Translations under genes and position numbers: made by a program | The notes under the pieces: model-generated | The model's database searches: none | Seen by the model: only the letters and a program-made list of their open reading frames with translations | Told to the model about the DNA's origin: nothing | Shown: in pieces, positions 26,977 through 36,577 of the stretch | Numbering within the stretch: the first letter of the stretch is position 1 | Layout: each line of letters opens with the position of its first letter | Source: Saprospiraceae bacterium | Lineage (GTDB): Bacteria > Bacteroidota > Bacteroidia > Chitinophagales > Saprospiraceae | Direction: 5' to 3' | Length of the DNA: 64,000 bases | Assembly: GCA_016714785.1 (NCBI GenBank) | Contig: JADKCC010000002.1 | Location: 372,001 to 436,000, forward strand

Positions 26977-27882
26977 ATGACAGTAACAGTCAACCCGCTA
27001 CCAACACCGAGTATCACAGGCGATAACATAATCTGTAATGGCGAATCAACGACCTTAACCGCTGCAGGTGGTTCAACTTATGTGTGGAGTAATGGCGCTA
27101 CCACAGCAACGAACACAGTAAATCCGAGTGCAACGACTACGTATAGTGTAACGACCACAGATGTTAACGGCTGCCAAGGGAGCACAAGCATGACAGTAAC
27201 AGTCAACCCACTACCAACACCGAGTATCACAGGCGATAACGTAATCTGTAATGGCGAGTCAACGACCTTAATCGCTGCGGGTGGTTCAACTTATGTGTGG
27301 AGTAATGGCGCTACCACAGTAACGAACACAGTAAATCCGAGTGCAACGACTACATATAGTGTAACGACCACAGATGTTAACGGCTGCCAAGGGAGCACAA
27401 GCATGACAGTAACAGTCAACCCACTACCGACACCGAGCATCACAGGCGATAACGTAATCTGTAATGGCGAATCAACGACCTTAACCGCTGCAGGTGGTTC
27501 AACTTATGTGTGGAGTAATGGTGCTACCACAGCAACGAACACAGTAAATCCGAGTGTGACAACTACCTATAGTGTAACCACCACAGACGTTAATGGCTGC
27601 CAAGGGAGCACAAGCATAACAGTAACAGTCAACCCACAACCGACACCGAGCATCACAGGCGATAACGTAATCTGTAATGGCGAGTCAACGACCTTAATCG
27701 CTGCGGGTGGTTCAACTTATGTGTGGAGTAATGGCACTACCACAGCAACGAACACAGTAAATCCGAGTGCAACAACTACGTATAGTGTAACCACCACAGA
27801 CGCTAACGGCTGCCAAGGGAGCACAAGCATAACAGTAACAGTCAACCCACTACCAAGACCGAGTATCACAGGCATAATGTAA
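26977..27882 (+). CDS. Adhesin piece 3: repeats in shifted frame
   Basis: 301 codons of canonical 71-residue repeats, in the +1 frame after the 26908 insertion. It ends PSITGIM-stop where one A is missing from AGGCAATAATG (about 27873). An apparent 2-base loss at about 27894 restores this frame. Confidence 0.55.
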   Translation: MTVTVNPLPTPSITGDNIICNGESTTLTAAGGSTYVWSNGATTATNTVNPSATTTYSVTTTDVNGCQGSTSMTVTVNPLPTPSITGDNVICNGESTTLIAAGGSTYVWSNGATTVTNTVNPSATTTYSVTTTDVNGCQGSTSMTVTVNPLPTPSITGDNVICNGESTTLTAAGGSTYVWSNGATTATNTVNPSVTTTYSVTTTDVNGCQGSTSITVTVNPQPTPSITGDNVICNGESTTLIAAGGSTYVWSNGTTTATNTVNPSATTTYSVTTTDANGCQGSTSITVTVNPLPRPSITGIM

Positions 27883-27888
27883 TTTGTA

Positions 27889-28203
27889 ATGGCGAGCACA
27901 AGATTAACCGCTGTAGGAACTGATTATCTTTGGAGTAATGGATCATCAAGTTATTGGATAGATGTAAATCCGAGTGCAACGACTACATATAGTGTAACCA
28001 CCACAGACGCTAACGGCTGCCAAGGGAGCACAAGCATGACAGTAACAGTCAACCCGCTACCGACACCGAGCATCACAGGCGATAACGTAATCTGTAATGG
28101 CGAGTCAACGACCTTAACCGCTGCAGGTGGTTCAACTTATGTGTGGAGTAATGGCGCTACCATAGCAACGATCACAGTAAACCAATGCAACGACTACGTA
28201 TAG
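27889..28203 (+). CDS. Adhesin piece 4: variant repeat TDYLWSNGSSSYWIDV plus one canonical repeat
   Basis: 104 codons, same frame as piece 3. It contains the rarer unit type with RLTAVG-TDYLWSNGSSSYW (also at 32340-32440), then a normal unit. It ends VNQCNDYV, where about two bases are missing from AAATCCAAGTGC, just before the GC-rich block. Confidence 0.5.
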   Translation: MASTRLTAVGTDYLWSNGSSSYWIDVNPSATTTYSVTTTDANGCQGSTSMTVTVNPLPTPSITGDNVICNGESTTLTAAGGSTYVWSNGATIATITVNQCNDYV

Positions 28204-28208
28204 TGTAA

Positions 28209-28294
28209 CCCCCGCACCGGGCCGGAGGGCAGGCCGCGGGCCGCCCCCCCCCCCCCCCGCCCCCGCCCAAAGGCCCCCCAGCCGCGCGGGGGGG
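28209..28294. other. Extremely GC-rich 86-bp block, probable assembly or consensus artefact
   Basis: Within a repeat unit the sequence switches to almost pure G+C, including a run of 15 C (28244-28258), GGGCCGG, CCGCGGGCC and a G-run. It then passes through garbled repeat-like sequence (28295-28318) back to the normal repeat at GATGTAAATCCGAG. Nothing else in the window has this composition. It replaces part of the SSYWIDV-type unit and encodes nothing sensible in any frame. Confidence 0.75.
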
Positions 28295-28391
28295 ACTTGG
28301 AAGATCACAAGATGGAGATGTAAATCCGAGTGCAACAACTACGTATAGTGTAACCACCACAGACGCTAACGGCTGCCAAGGGAGCACAAGC

Positions 28392-28715
28392 ATGACAGTA
28401 ACAGTCAACCCGCTACCGACACCGAGCATCACAGGCGATAACGTAATCTGTAATGGCGAGTCAACGACCTTAATCGCTGCAGGTGGTTCAACTTATGTGT
28501 GGAGTAATGGCGCTACCACAGCAACGATCACAGTAAATCCGAGTGCAACAACTACGTATAGTGTAACCACCACAGACGCTAACGGCTGCCAAGGGAGCAC
28601 AAGCATGACAGTAACAGTCAACCCACTACCGACACCGAGTATCACAGGTGATAACATAATCTGTAATGGCGAATCAACGACCTTAACCGCTGCAGGTGGT
28701 TCAACTTATGTGTGA
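28392..28715 (+). CDS. Adhesin piece 5: two canonical repeats after the GC block
   Basis: 107 codons in a third frame. Ends GGSTYV-stop because one G is missing: GTGTGAGTAA instead of GTGTGGAGTAA (about 28713). Confidence 0.5.
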   Translation: MTVTVNPLPTPSITGDNVICNGESTTLIAAGGSTYVWSNGATTATITVNPSATTTYSVTTTDANGCQGSTSMTVTVNPLPTPSITGDNIICNGESTTLTAAGGSTYV

Positions 28716-31135
28716 GTAATGGTGCTACCACAGCAACGAACACAGTAAATCCTAGTGTGACAACTACGTATAGTGTAACCACCACAGACGCTAACGGCTG
28801 CCAAGGGAGCACAAGCATGACAGTAACAGTCATCCCGCTACCAACACCGAGTATCACAGGCGATAACGTAATCTGTAATGGCGAGTCAACGACCTTAACA
28901 GCGACAGGTGGTTCAACTTATGTATGGAGTAATGGCGCAACCACAGCAACGAACACAGTAAATCCGAGTGCAACAACTACGTATAGTGTAACCACCACAG
29001 ACGCTAACGGCTGCCAAGGGAGCACAAGCATGACAGTAACAGTCAACCCGCTACCAACACCGAGTATCACAGGCGATAACGTAATCTGTAATGGCGAATC
29101 AACGACCTTAACCGCTGCAGATGGTTCAACTTATGTGTGGAGTAATGGCGCTACCACAGCAACGATCACAGTAAATCCTAGTGTGACGACTACGTATAGT
29201 GTAACGACCACAGACGCTAACGGCTGCCAAGGGAGCACAAGCATAACAGTAACAGTCAACCCGCTACCGACACCGAGCATCACAGGCGATAACGTAATCT
29301 GTAATGGCGAATCAACGACATTAACCGCTGCAGGTGGTTCAACTTATGTGTGGAGTAATGGCGCTACCACAGCAACGAACACAGTAAATCCGAGTGCAAC
29401 GACTACGTATAGTGTAACGACCACAGACGCTAACGGCTGCCAAGGGAGCACAAGCATGACAGTAACAGTCAACCCGCTACCGACACCGAGCATCACAGGC
29501 GATAACGTAATCTGTAATGGCGAGTCAACGACCTTAACCGCTGCAGGTGGTTCAACTTATGTGTGGAGTAATGGCGCTACCATAGCAACGATCACAGTAA
29601 ATCCAAGTGCAACGACTACGTATAGTGTAACCACCACAGACGCTAACGGATGCCAAGAGAGCACAAGCATGACAGTAACAGTCAACCCGCTACCACAAAT
29701 TTTAGTTAGTGGAGATAAAGAAATTTGTCAAGGTGAGTGTACAGAGCTTACAGCAAGTGGAGGAATATCTTATGAATGGAGTAATATAATGGCAAGCGGT
29801 TACCGATGTAATGGATCATTTTTTGTAGGTGGATTACAAGGTGGAGCAAATCAAAGTTTATACAATATTACTAAAGATTTACAATTAAAAGAAATTGGAC
29901 CACTAGGTAATAATAATGTTAATGGAATAGCATATTATTGTCAATCAAATTCAACGCCATTTATATATGGAATGAAAATGAAAGGAACAAGTATTGAAGA
30001 TGCGGTAAAGGCCAATTTAGTACAGATAAATCCAAACACAGCAAATTTGATTATTCTTGGTGAAATTCCTCAACCACCTAACCCTTATGGTATTGCTGGA
30101 ACCACTGGAATTATGGCCTATATTGGTGAATCGTCAAAAGATGGAAAGTATTATTTCCCTGCGGTCTCAGCTTTAATTGATCCATTAACTTTTAGCATTT
30201 TGGATTATACAATGTATTTGGGTGTTATAGACCTAAATAATCATGGGAATGGTTCAAATGTGACTTATAAACCAATATCTATACTACCCGCTTGTAAACC
30301 TCACATGGATGCGTGCATTTTGGCTTTCCAAAATTACGCATTAAATCCTGCTTCAAGAGAGCCTTCAGGTGGTATCCAAGATTGGGCACTTAGTTCAGAT
30401 GAAGAGACTCTTTATTCTTTTTTTGGTATTGAAAACGCCTTATTTAGGTTAAATTTAATTTCAATGACAACAAATTGTACTGCAGGCCCTTCTAATAACT
30501 TGAGCTTTGTAGGTCAGACTGGAGTTCAAACAGATGAATTTGGCGGAATATATTTTGAAAATAATGAACTTATGGGTTATCAGGTTGATAGAGGTAGGTT
30601 ATTTAAAATAAATCAAAATGATGGAACATTATCTCTCGTTACGAGTGATTTTCCAAAGGACTTTAGAGGGGATAATGCAACGTGCACAGATTGTGGCATG
30701 ACCACAACAGGTCCGATAAATGTTGCAGAAATTACTGTTTGTCCAACAGAAAATACGACATATATTGTTTTAGTCACGGATACTAATGGATGTAGAAATA
30801 GTCAAGAAGTAACTATAATAGTCAACCCACTACCGACACCGAGTATCACAGGTGATAACATAATCTGTAATGGCGAATCAACGACCTTAACAGCGACAGG
30901 TGGTTCAACTTATGTATGGAGTAATGGCGCAACCACAGCAACGATCACGGTAAATCCGAGTACAACGACCACCTATAATGTAACAATAACAGATAACAAT
31001 GGCTGCCAAGCGAGCACAAGTATAACCATTACAGTAAATCCTATACCAACGCCGACAATTGTAGGAAATGGCATAACTTGTAAAGGATCAAGTACAACAT
31101 TATTTGCAATCGGTGGTTCAACTTATGTGGAGTAA
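28712..31135 (+). CDS. Adhesin piece 6: repeats, insert module B copy 1, two variant repeats
   Basis: 807 codons opening with a GTG created by the frameshift. It has four canonical repeats, then module B (about 330 residues, from [12 protein letters not shown] to NVAEITVC), then two variant repeats ([33 protein letters not shown]). It ends GGSTYVE-stop, where TG is missing from TATGTGTGGAGT (about 31131). Confidence 0.6.
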   Translation: MSNGATTATNTVNPSVTTTYSVTTTDANGCQGSTSMTVTVIPLPTPSITGDNVICNGESTTLTATGGSTYVWSNGATTATNTVNPSATTTYSVTTTDANGCQGSTSMTVTVNPLPTPSITGDNVICNGESTTLTAADGSTYVWSNGATTATITVNPSVTTTYSVTTTDANGCQGSTSITVTVNPLPTPSITGDNVICNGESTTLTAAGGSTYVWSNGATTATNTVNPSATTTYSVTTTDANGCQGSTSMTVTVNPLPTPSITGDNVICNGESTTLTAAGGSTYVWSNGATIATITVNPSATTTYSVTTTDANGCQESTSMTVTVNPLPQILVSGDKEICQGECTELTASGGISYEWSNIMASGYRCNGSFFVGGLQGGANQSLYNITKDLQLKEIGPLGNNNVNGIAYYCQSNSTPFIYGMKMKGTSIEDAVKANLVQINPNTANLIILGEIPQPPNPYGIAGTTGIMAYIGESSKDGKYYFPAVSALIDPLTFSILDYTMYLGVIDLNNHGNGSNVTYKPISILPACKPHMDACILAFQNYALNPASREPSGGIQDWALSSDEETLYSFFGIENALFRLNLISMTTNCTAGPSNNLSFVGQTGVQTDEFGGIYFENNELMGYQVDRGRLFKINQNDGTLSLVTSDFPKDFRGDNATCTDCGMTTTGPINVAEITVCPTENTTYIVLVTDTNGCRNSQEVTIIVNPLPTPSITGDNIICNGESTTLTATGGSTYVWSNGATTATITVNPSTTTTYNVTITDNNGCQASTSITITVNPIPTPTIVGNGITCKGSSTTLFAIGGSTYVE
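29693..31130 (+). repeat. Insert module B with flanking repeats, copy 1
   Basis: About 1.44 kb present again at 32961-34392 with very few substitutions, so a recent duplication or a repeat-assembly effect. The module begins inside a repeat after ISYEWSN, has [71 protein letters not shown] and [18 protein letters not shown] (a propeller-like pattern of short beta units), and returns to the repeat at [21 protein letters not shown]. Confidence 0.7.
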
Positions 31136-33443
31136 TGGCACAACCATAGCAACGATCACAGTAAATCCAAGTGCAACGACTACGTATAGTGTAACGACCA
31201 CAGACGCTAACGGCTGCCAAGGGAGCACAAGCATGACAGTAACAGTCAACCCACTACCGACACCGAGTATCACAGGTGATAACATAATCTGTAATGGCGA
31301 ATCAACGACCTTAACCGCTGCAGGTGGTTCAACTTATGTGTGGAGTAATGGCGCTACCACAGCAACGAACACAGTAAATCCGAGTGCAACAACTACGTAT
31401 AGTGTAACCACCACAGACGCTAACGGCTGCCAAGGGAGCACAAGCATGACAGTAACAGTCAACCCACTACCGACACCGAGCATCACAGGCGATAACGTAA
31501 TCTGTAATGGCGAATCAACGACCTTAACCGCTGCAGGTGGTTCAACTTATGTGTGGAGTAATGGTGCTACCACAGCAACGAACACAGTAAATCCTAGTGT
31601 GACAACTACCTATAGTGTAACCACCACAGACGCTAACGGCTGCCAAGGGAGCACAAGCATAACAGTAACAGTCAACCCACTACCAACACCGAGTATCACA
31701 GGCGATAACGTAATCTGTAATGGCGAGTCAACGACCTTAACAGCGACAGGTGGTTCAACTTATGTATGGAGTAATGGCGCAACCACAGCAACGAACACAG
31801 TAAATCCGAGTGCAACAACTACGTATAGTGTAACCACCACAGACGCTAACGGCTGCCAAGGGAGCACAAGCATGACAGTAACAGTCAACCTACTACCGAC
31901 ACCGAGCATCACAGGCGATAACGTAATCTGTAATGGCGAATCAACGACCTTAACCGCTGCAGGTGGTTCAACTTATGTGTGGAGTAATGGTGCTACCACA
32001 GCAACGAACACAGTAAATCCTAGTGTGACAACTACCTATAGTGTAACCACCACAGACGCTAACGGCTGCCAAGGGAGCACAAGCATAACAGTAACAGTCA
32101 ACCCACTACCGATACCGAGCATCACAGGCGATAACGTAATCTGTAATGGCGAGTCAACGACCTTAATCGCTACGGGTGGTTCAACTTATGTGTGGAGTAA
32201 TGGCACTACCACAGCAACGAACACAGTAAATCCAAGTGCAACGACTACGTATAGTGTAACCACCACAGATGTTAATGGCTGCCAAGGGAGCACAAGCATG
32301 ACAGTAACAGTCAACCCACTACCAACACCGAGTATCACAGGCAATAATGTAATTTGTAATGGCGAGACTACAAGATTAACCGCTGTAGGAGGAACTGATT
32401 ATCTTTGGAGTAATGGATCATCAAGTTATTGGATAGATGTAAATCCGAGTGCAACAACTACGTATAGTGTAACCACCACAGACGCTAACGGCTGCCAAGG
32501 GAGCACAAGCATGACAGTAACAGTCAACCCACAACCGACACCGAGCATCACAGGCGATAACATAATCTGTAATGGCGAATCAACGACCTTAACCGCTGCA
32601 GGTGGTTCAACTTATGTGTGGAGTAATGGCGCTACCACAGCAACGATCACAGTAAATCCGAGTGCAACGACTACGTATAGTGTAACCACCACAGACGCTA
32701 ACGGCTGCCAAGGGAGCACAAGCATGACAGTAACAGTCAACCCACAACCAACACCGAGCATCATAGGCGATAACGTAATCTGTAATGGCGAGTCAACGAC
32801 CTTAACCGCTGCAGGTGGTTCAACTTATGTGTGGAGTAATGGTGCTACCATAGCAACGATCACAGTAAATCCAAGTGCAACGACTACGTATAGTGTAACC
32901 ACCACAGACGCTAACGGATGCCAAGAGAGTACAAGCATGACAGTAACAGTCAACCCGCTACCACAAATTTTAGTTAGTGGAGATAAAGAAATTTGTCAAG
33001 GTGAGTGTACAGAGCTTACAGCAAGTGGAGGAATATCTTATGAATGGAGTAATATAATGGCAAGCGGTTACCGATGTAATGGATCATTTTTTGTAGGTGG
33101 ATTACAAGGTGGAGCAAATCAAAGTTTATACAATATTACTAAAGATTTACAATTAAAAGAAATTGGACCACTAGGTAATAATAATGTTAATGGAATAGCA
33201 TATTATTGTCAATCAAATTCAACGCCATTTATATATGGAATGAAAATGAAAGGAACAAGTATTGAAGATGCGGTAAAGGCCAATTTAGTACAAATAAATC
33301 CAAACACAGCAAATTTGATTATTCTTGGTGAAATTCCTCAACCACCTAACCCTTATGGTATTGCTGGAACCACTGGAATTATGGCCTATATTGGTGAATC
33401 GTCAAAAGATGGAAAGTATTATTTCCTGCGGTCTCAGCTTTAA
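31104..33443 (+). CDS. Adhesin piece 7: eight canonical repeats and the start of module B copy 2
   Basis: 779 codons. It includes a repeat of the SSSYWIDV type near 32400. It ends YYFLRSQL-stop because one C is lost from TTTCCCTGCGG (about 33426), as comparison with copy 1 at 30155 shows directly. Confidence 0.55.
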   Translation: MQSVVQLMWSNGTTIATITVNPSATTTYSVTTTDANGCQGSTSMTVTVNPLPTPSITGDNIICNGESTTLTAAGGSTYVWSNGATTATNTVNPSATTTYSVTTTDANGCQGSTSMTVTVNPLPTPSITGDNVICNGESTTLTAAGGSTYVWSNGATTATNTVNPSVTTTYSVTTTDANGCQGSTSITVTVNPLPTPSITGDNVICNGESTTLTATGGSTYVWSNGATTATNTVNPSATTTYSVTTTDANGCQGSTSMTVTVNLLPTPSITGDNVICNGESTTLTAAGGSTYVWSNGATTATNTVNPSVTTTYSVTTTDANGCQGSTSITVTVNPLPIPSITGDNVICNGESTTLIATGGSTYVWSNGTTTATNTVNPSATTTYSVTTTDVNGCQGSTSMTVTVNPLPTPSITGNNVICNGETTRLTAVGGTDYLWSNGSSSYWIDVNPSATTTYSVTTTDANGCQGSTSMTVTVNPQPTPSITGDNIICNGESTTLTAAGGSTYVWSNGATTATITVNPSATTTYSVTTTDANGCQGSTSMTVTVNPQPTPSIIGDNVICNGESTTLTAAGGSTYVWSNGATIATITVNPSATTTYSVTTTDANGCQESTSMTVTVNPLPQILVSGDKEICQGECTELTASGGISYEWSNIMASGYRCNGSFFVGGLQGGANQSLYNITKDLQLKEIGPLGNNNVNGIAYYCQSNSTPFIYGMKMKGTSIEDAVKANLVQINPNTANLIILGEIPQPPNPYGIAGTTGIMAYIGESSKDGKYYFLRSQL
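31131..32960 (+). repeat. Array 2 of 213-bp tandem repeats, about 8 units
   Basis: Same unit as array 1, with near-identical DNA. Lies between the two copies of module B. Confidence 0.8.
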
Positions 33444-33466
33444 TTGATCCATTAACTTTTAGCATT

Positions 33467-33658
33467 TTGGATTATACAATGTATTTGGGTGTTATAGACC
33501 TAAATAATCATGGGAATGGATCAAATGTGATTTATAAACCAATATCTATACTACCCGCTTGTAAACCTTACATGGATGCGTGCATTTTGGCTTTCCAAAA
33601 TTACGCATTAAATCTCTTCAAGAGAGCCTTCAGGTGGTATCCAAGATTGGGCACTTAG
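33467..33658 (+). CDS. Adhesin piece 8: module B copy 2, middle part
   Basis: 63-codon fragment between two frameshifts. Ends [15 protein letters not shown] where copy 1 reads [24 protein letters not shown] replaces AAATCCTGCTTC. Confidence 0.4.
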   Translation: MDYTMYLGVIDLNNHGNGSNVIYKPISILPACKPYMDACILAFQNYALNLFKRAFRWYPRLGT

Positions 33659-33728
33659 TTCAGATGAAGAGACTCTTTATTCTTTTTTTGGTATTGAAAA
33701 CGCCTTATTTAGGTTAAATTTAATTTCA

Positions 33729-33938
33729 ATGACAACAAATTGTACTGCAGGCCCTTCTAATAACTTGAGCTTTGTAGGTCAGACTGGAGTTCAAACAGAT
33801 GAATTTGGCGGAATATATTTTGAAAATAATGAACTTATGGGTTATCAGGTTGATAGAGGTAGGTTATTTAAAATAAATCAAAATGATGGAACATTATCTC
33901 TCGTTACGAGTGATTTTCCAAAGGACTTTAGAGGATAA
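33729..33938 (+). CDS. Adhesin piece 9: module B copy 2, late part
   Basis: 69-codon fragment from [12 protein letters not shown] to KDFRG-stop. Two G are missing from TTTAGAGGGGATAATG relative to copy 1. Confidence 0.4.
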   Translation: MTTNCTAGPSNNLSFVGQTGVQTDEFGGIYFENNELMGYQVDRGRLFKINQNDGTLSLVTSDFPKDFRG

Positions 33939-36549
33939 TGCAACGTGCACAGATTGTGGCATGACCACAACAGGTCCGATAAATGTTGCAGAAATTACTG
34001 TTTGTCCAACAGAAAATACGACATATATTGTTTTAGTCACGGATACTAATGGATGTAGAAATAGTCAAGAAGTAACTATAATAGTCAACCCACTACCGAC
34101 ACCGAGTATCACAGGTGATAACATAATCTGTAATGGCGAATCAACGACCTTAACAGCGACAGGTGGTTCAACTTATGTATGGAGTAATGGCGCAACCACA
34201 GCAACGATCACGGTAAATCCGAGTACAACGACCACCTATAATGTAACAATAACAGATAACAATGGCTGCCAAGCGAGCACAAGTATAACCATTACAGTAA
34301 ATCCTATACCAACGCCGACAATTGTAGGAAATGGCATAATTTGTAAAGGATCAAGTACAACATTATTTGCAATCGGTGGTTCAACTTATGTGTGGAGTAA
34401 TGGCACTACCACAGCAACGAACACAGTAAATCCTAGTGTGACGACTACGTATAGTGTAACGACCACAGATGTTAATGGCTGCCAAGGGAGCACAAGCATG
34501 ACAGTAACAGTCAACCCGCTACCAACACCGAGCATCACAGGCGATAACGTAATCTGTAATGGCGAGTCAACGACCTTAACCGCTGCAGGTGGTTCAACTT
34601 ATATATGGAGTAATGGCGCTACCACAGCAACGAACACAGTAAATCCTAGTGTGACGACTACGTATAGTGTAACGACCACAGATGTTAACGGCTGCCAAGG
34701 GAGCACAAGCATGACAGTAACAGTCAACCCGCTACCAACACCGAGTATCACAGGCGATAACGTAATCTGTAATGGCGAATCAACGACCTTAACCGCTGCA
34801 GGTGGTTCAACTTATGTGTGGAGTAATGGCGCTACCACAGCAACGAACACAGTAAATCCTAGTGTGACGACTACGTATAGTGTAACGACCACAGATGTTA
34901 ATGGCTGCCAAGGGAGCACAAGCATAATGGTTGTAGTCAATCCATTACCAATAGCGATAATAACAGGTGAAAATAAAGTTTGTGAAGGCAATTCTTTAGT
35001 TTTAACTGCTTCAGGAGGTGTTATTTTTATATGGAGTAATGGATCAACAAATTCTGTTATTAATGTACAGCCAGTTATTAATACAACCTATAGTGTAACT
35101 GTGACAAATTTAGAAGGGTGTATCGATACTACATCTATTAATGTAATGATCAAACCAAAGCCAACTATCATTATTTCTGGACCTGACAATTTGTGTAAAG
35201 GAGAAGAAACTTTTATTGTTGTTAATGGACATTCAAACAACAATTGTCCTGATGTATGCAATGTCGAAACTCCTAAAGTTTTAGCATATTGGGATCTTGA
35301 AGCTTGTAATTCTTATATGCACTTAGGAACACACTTAGATTATTCAGAATTTATAGCCATTGTTGATTACGAAAATTGTACCCGAGTTACTGCAAGTAAT
35401 GTAAATAGGCTGCCTGGTAATAAGCACTCTTGTACGCCTGGCTTTGATGGTAAAGTAGGTATGTGTATTAGTACTCAAAATAGTTGTATTCCAAGTAAAT
35501 TGGATTATAATCAGTCATTAAGATTTGAAGTAACAATACAGCCAGGAAATACTGGACAAATAACTGGGCTTCAGTTTTATGAACAATCTCCTACAAATTA
35601 TAAGTTTATTGACGGAGCTGGTGCTTTGAATAATTTTGCTACCAAATATTTACTGCGAGTAAGTAAAAATGGAAGTATAATATATTACCAGGATGAAATA
35701 TTGACATCTAGAACATGGAATTTACAATCATTTAATTTTGACGGTAATCCATTGTTTAAAAATAACACCGCAGCAAAATACTTATTTGAGTTGATTCCTT
35801 ATTGCACAATAAATAATGGAGGATTGGAGTCAGTTTGGGATATTGATGACATCAAGGTAATAGGAGGCTGTTGTACATCTACAACTCCTGAAGTAATGAC
35901 TTATTTGTGGTCAACGGGTGCAACAACACCAAGTATTACGGTTAAACCAATCAAAACTACTACATATAAGGTGACTGTGACCGATTGTTGTGGATGTAGT
36001 AATGTGGAAGAGTATGTAGTAAATGTTGCAGATTTGAAAGTGGATTTGGGTATAGATAAAATCATTAATTTAGGTGAGTCAATTACCTTAAAACCAACAA
36101 TAACAGGAGCTTCTGAATGCGATGATCAAAACCCATCAGCGAATGTGTTGAAGTACTTATGGATCAATGGGGAAACAACACCAAGTATTACAGTTACACC
36201 AAATGTATCATCATTTTATAGAGTAACAGTTACTGATTGTAATGAATGTGTTGATACTGAAAGTATTACCATTCATATTAGAATGTTTGCTTCAATAGTT
36301 ACTTATCCGAATCCTGCTAGAAATCTGATAAATATAGTCTCAGAAGCCGATCTGGATCCAAATTCAAAAGTTCGTTTGTTTCATTCTAATGGCTTAAGTG
36401 TTGCAATAGATATTAATGACATTTCATTTGAAAATGCTAGAAATATTCTTATAAATTTACCATCTGCATTGGTAAATGGTGTTTATATTTTGGAATTAGA
36501 AAGCGGAACCCAGATTGTAAGACAAAAATTAGTTGTTCAAAATGAATAA
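33883..36549 (+). CDS. Adhesin piece 10: last repeats, third insert module A and T9SS sorting domain
   Basis: 888 codons; true adhesin sequence begins at [10 protein letters not shown] (about 33930). It has variant and canonical repeats, one diverged repeat (GENKVCEGNSLVLTASGG), module A copy 3 (35225-35895), two more diverged Ig-like units and the C-terminal type A sorting domain (YPNPARNLINIVSE, LFHSNG, NGVYILELESG, QKLVVQNE). The natural stop is TAA 36547-36549. Confidence 0.7.
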   Translation: MMEHYLSLRVIFQRTLEDNATCTDCGMTTTGPINVAEITVCPTENTTYIVLVTDTNGCRNSQEVTIIVNPLPTPSITGDNIICNGESTTLTATGGSTYVWSNGATTATITVNPSTTTTYNVTITDNNGCQASTSITITVNPIPTPTIVGNGIICKGSSTTLFAIGGSTYVWSNGTTTATNTVNPSVTTTYSVTTTDVNGCQGSTSMTVTVNPLPTPSITGDNVICNGESTTLTAAGGSTYIWSNGATTATNTVNPSVTTTYSVTTTDVNGCQGSTSMTVTVNPLPTPSITGDNVICNGESTTLTAAGGSTYVWSNGATTATNTVNPSVTTTYSVTTTDVNGCQGSTSIMVVVNPLPIAIITGENKVCEGNSLVLTASGGVIFIWSNGSTNSVINVQPVINTTYSVTVTNLEGCIDTTSINVMIKPKPTIIISGPDNLCKGEETFIVVNGHSNNNCPDVCNVETPKVLAYWDLEACNSYMHLGTHLDYSEFIAIVDYENCTRVTASNVNRLPGNKHSCTPGFDGKVGMCISTQNSCIPSKLDYNQSLRFEVTIQPGNTGQITGLQFYEQSPTNYKFIDGAGALNNFATKYLLRVSKNGSIIYYQDEILTSRTWNLQSFNFDGNPLFKNNTAAKYLFELIPYCTINNGGLESVWDIDDIKVIGGCCTSTTPEVMTYLWSTGATTPSITVKPIKTTTYKVTVTDCCGCSNVEEYVVNVADLKVDLGIDKIINLGESITLKPTITGASECDDQNPSANVLKYLWINGETTPSITVTPNVSSFYRVTVTDCNECVDTESITIHIRMFASIVTYPNPARNLINIVSEADLDPNSKVRLFHSNGLSVAIDINDISFENARNILINLPSALVNGVYILELESGTQIVRQKLVVQNE
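34393..34930 (+). repeat. Array 3 of 213-bp tandem repeats, about 2.5 units
   Basis: Same unit as arrays 1 and 2; it ends at STSIMVVVNPLP, where sequence becomes diverged and AT-rich again. Confidence 0.75.
35225..35895 (+). repeat. Insert module A, copy 3
   Basis: CPDVCNVETPKVLAYWDLEACN...SEFIAIVDY...KHSCTPGF...FYEQSPTNYKF...RTWNLQSFNF...VWDIDDIKVIGGCC, homologous to the copies at 23400 and 25350 and again inside an Ig-like repeat (before TYLWSTGATTPSITV). Confidence 0.6.
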
Positions 36550-36577
36550 ATGTAAATAGACAACTTTACAAACAATT

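Larger units (their letters stand above)
26145..29692 (+). repeat. Array 1 of 213-bp (71-aa) tandem repeats, about 16 units
   Basis: Unit starts recur every 213 bp (for example 26145 and 26358, at CTACCGACACCGAGC or CTACCAACACCGAGC). Units differ by a few bases, mostly at fixed variable sites (GCT/GTT before AACGGC, ACG/GTG, CTA/CAA). The repeat DNA is noticeably richer in G+C than the flanking diverged repeats of the same gene. Indels and a GC-rich block interrupt the array. Confidence 0.85.
32961..34392 (+). repeat. Insert module B with flanking repeats, copy 2
   Basis: Second copy of 29693-31130, offset 3,268 bp at its start. Compared with copy 1 it has a handful of base changes (for example T-to-I at ITCKG/IICKG) and three small deletions (near 33426, 33613 and 33933) that break the frame. 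Confidence 0.7.
22734..36549 (+). pseudogene. Giant T9SS-exported repeat adhesin, interrupted in this sequence
   Basis: Read through its interruptions this is one surface protein of about 4,600 residues. It has a signal peptide (FFAIIFFSINTLNAQ; ATG 22734 preferred over 22713), a diverged repeat zone, about 28-30 copies of a 71-residue Ig-like repeat ([16 protein letters not shown]...VWSNGATT...[15 protein letters not shown]), and a C-terminal type A sorting domain (VTYPNPARNL...QKLVVQNE) that directs T9SS export and surface anchoring. Two larger modules are inserted into repeat units, one in three copies and one in two. Interruptions: in-frame TGA at 24501 (GGA expected), +C at about 26908, net-zero indels near 27873-27896, a foreign GC block at 28209, and small deletions near 28713, 31131, 33426, 33613 and 33933. 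Because nearly all fall in repeated DNA, consensus error is the simplest explanation; a truly decayed gene cannot be excluded. Confidence 0.75.

Noticed and set aside
28132..28432. Frames through the GC-rich block on the minus strand
   Set aside because: They encode Gly/Ala/Pro runs created by the artefact-like GC block and antisense repeat DNA.
26145..34930. CRISPR array or other spaced-repeat system
   Set aside because: The repeats are contiguous 213-bp coding units with no unique spacers; the 11-bp array at 48847 is likewise contiguous and far too short in period.
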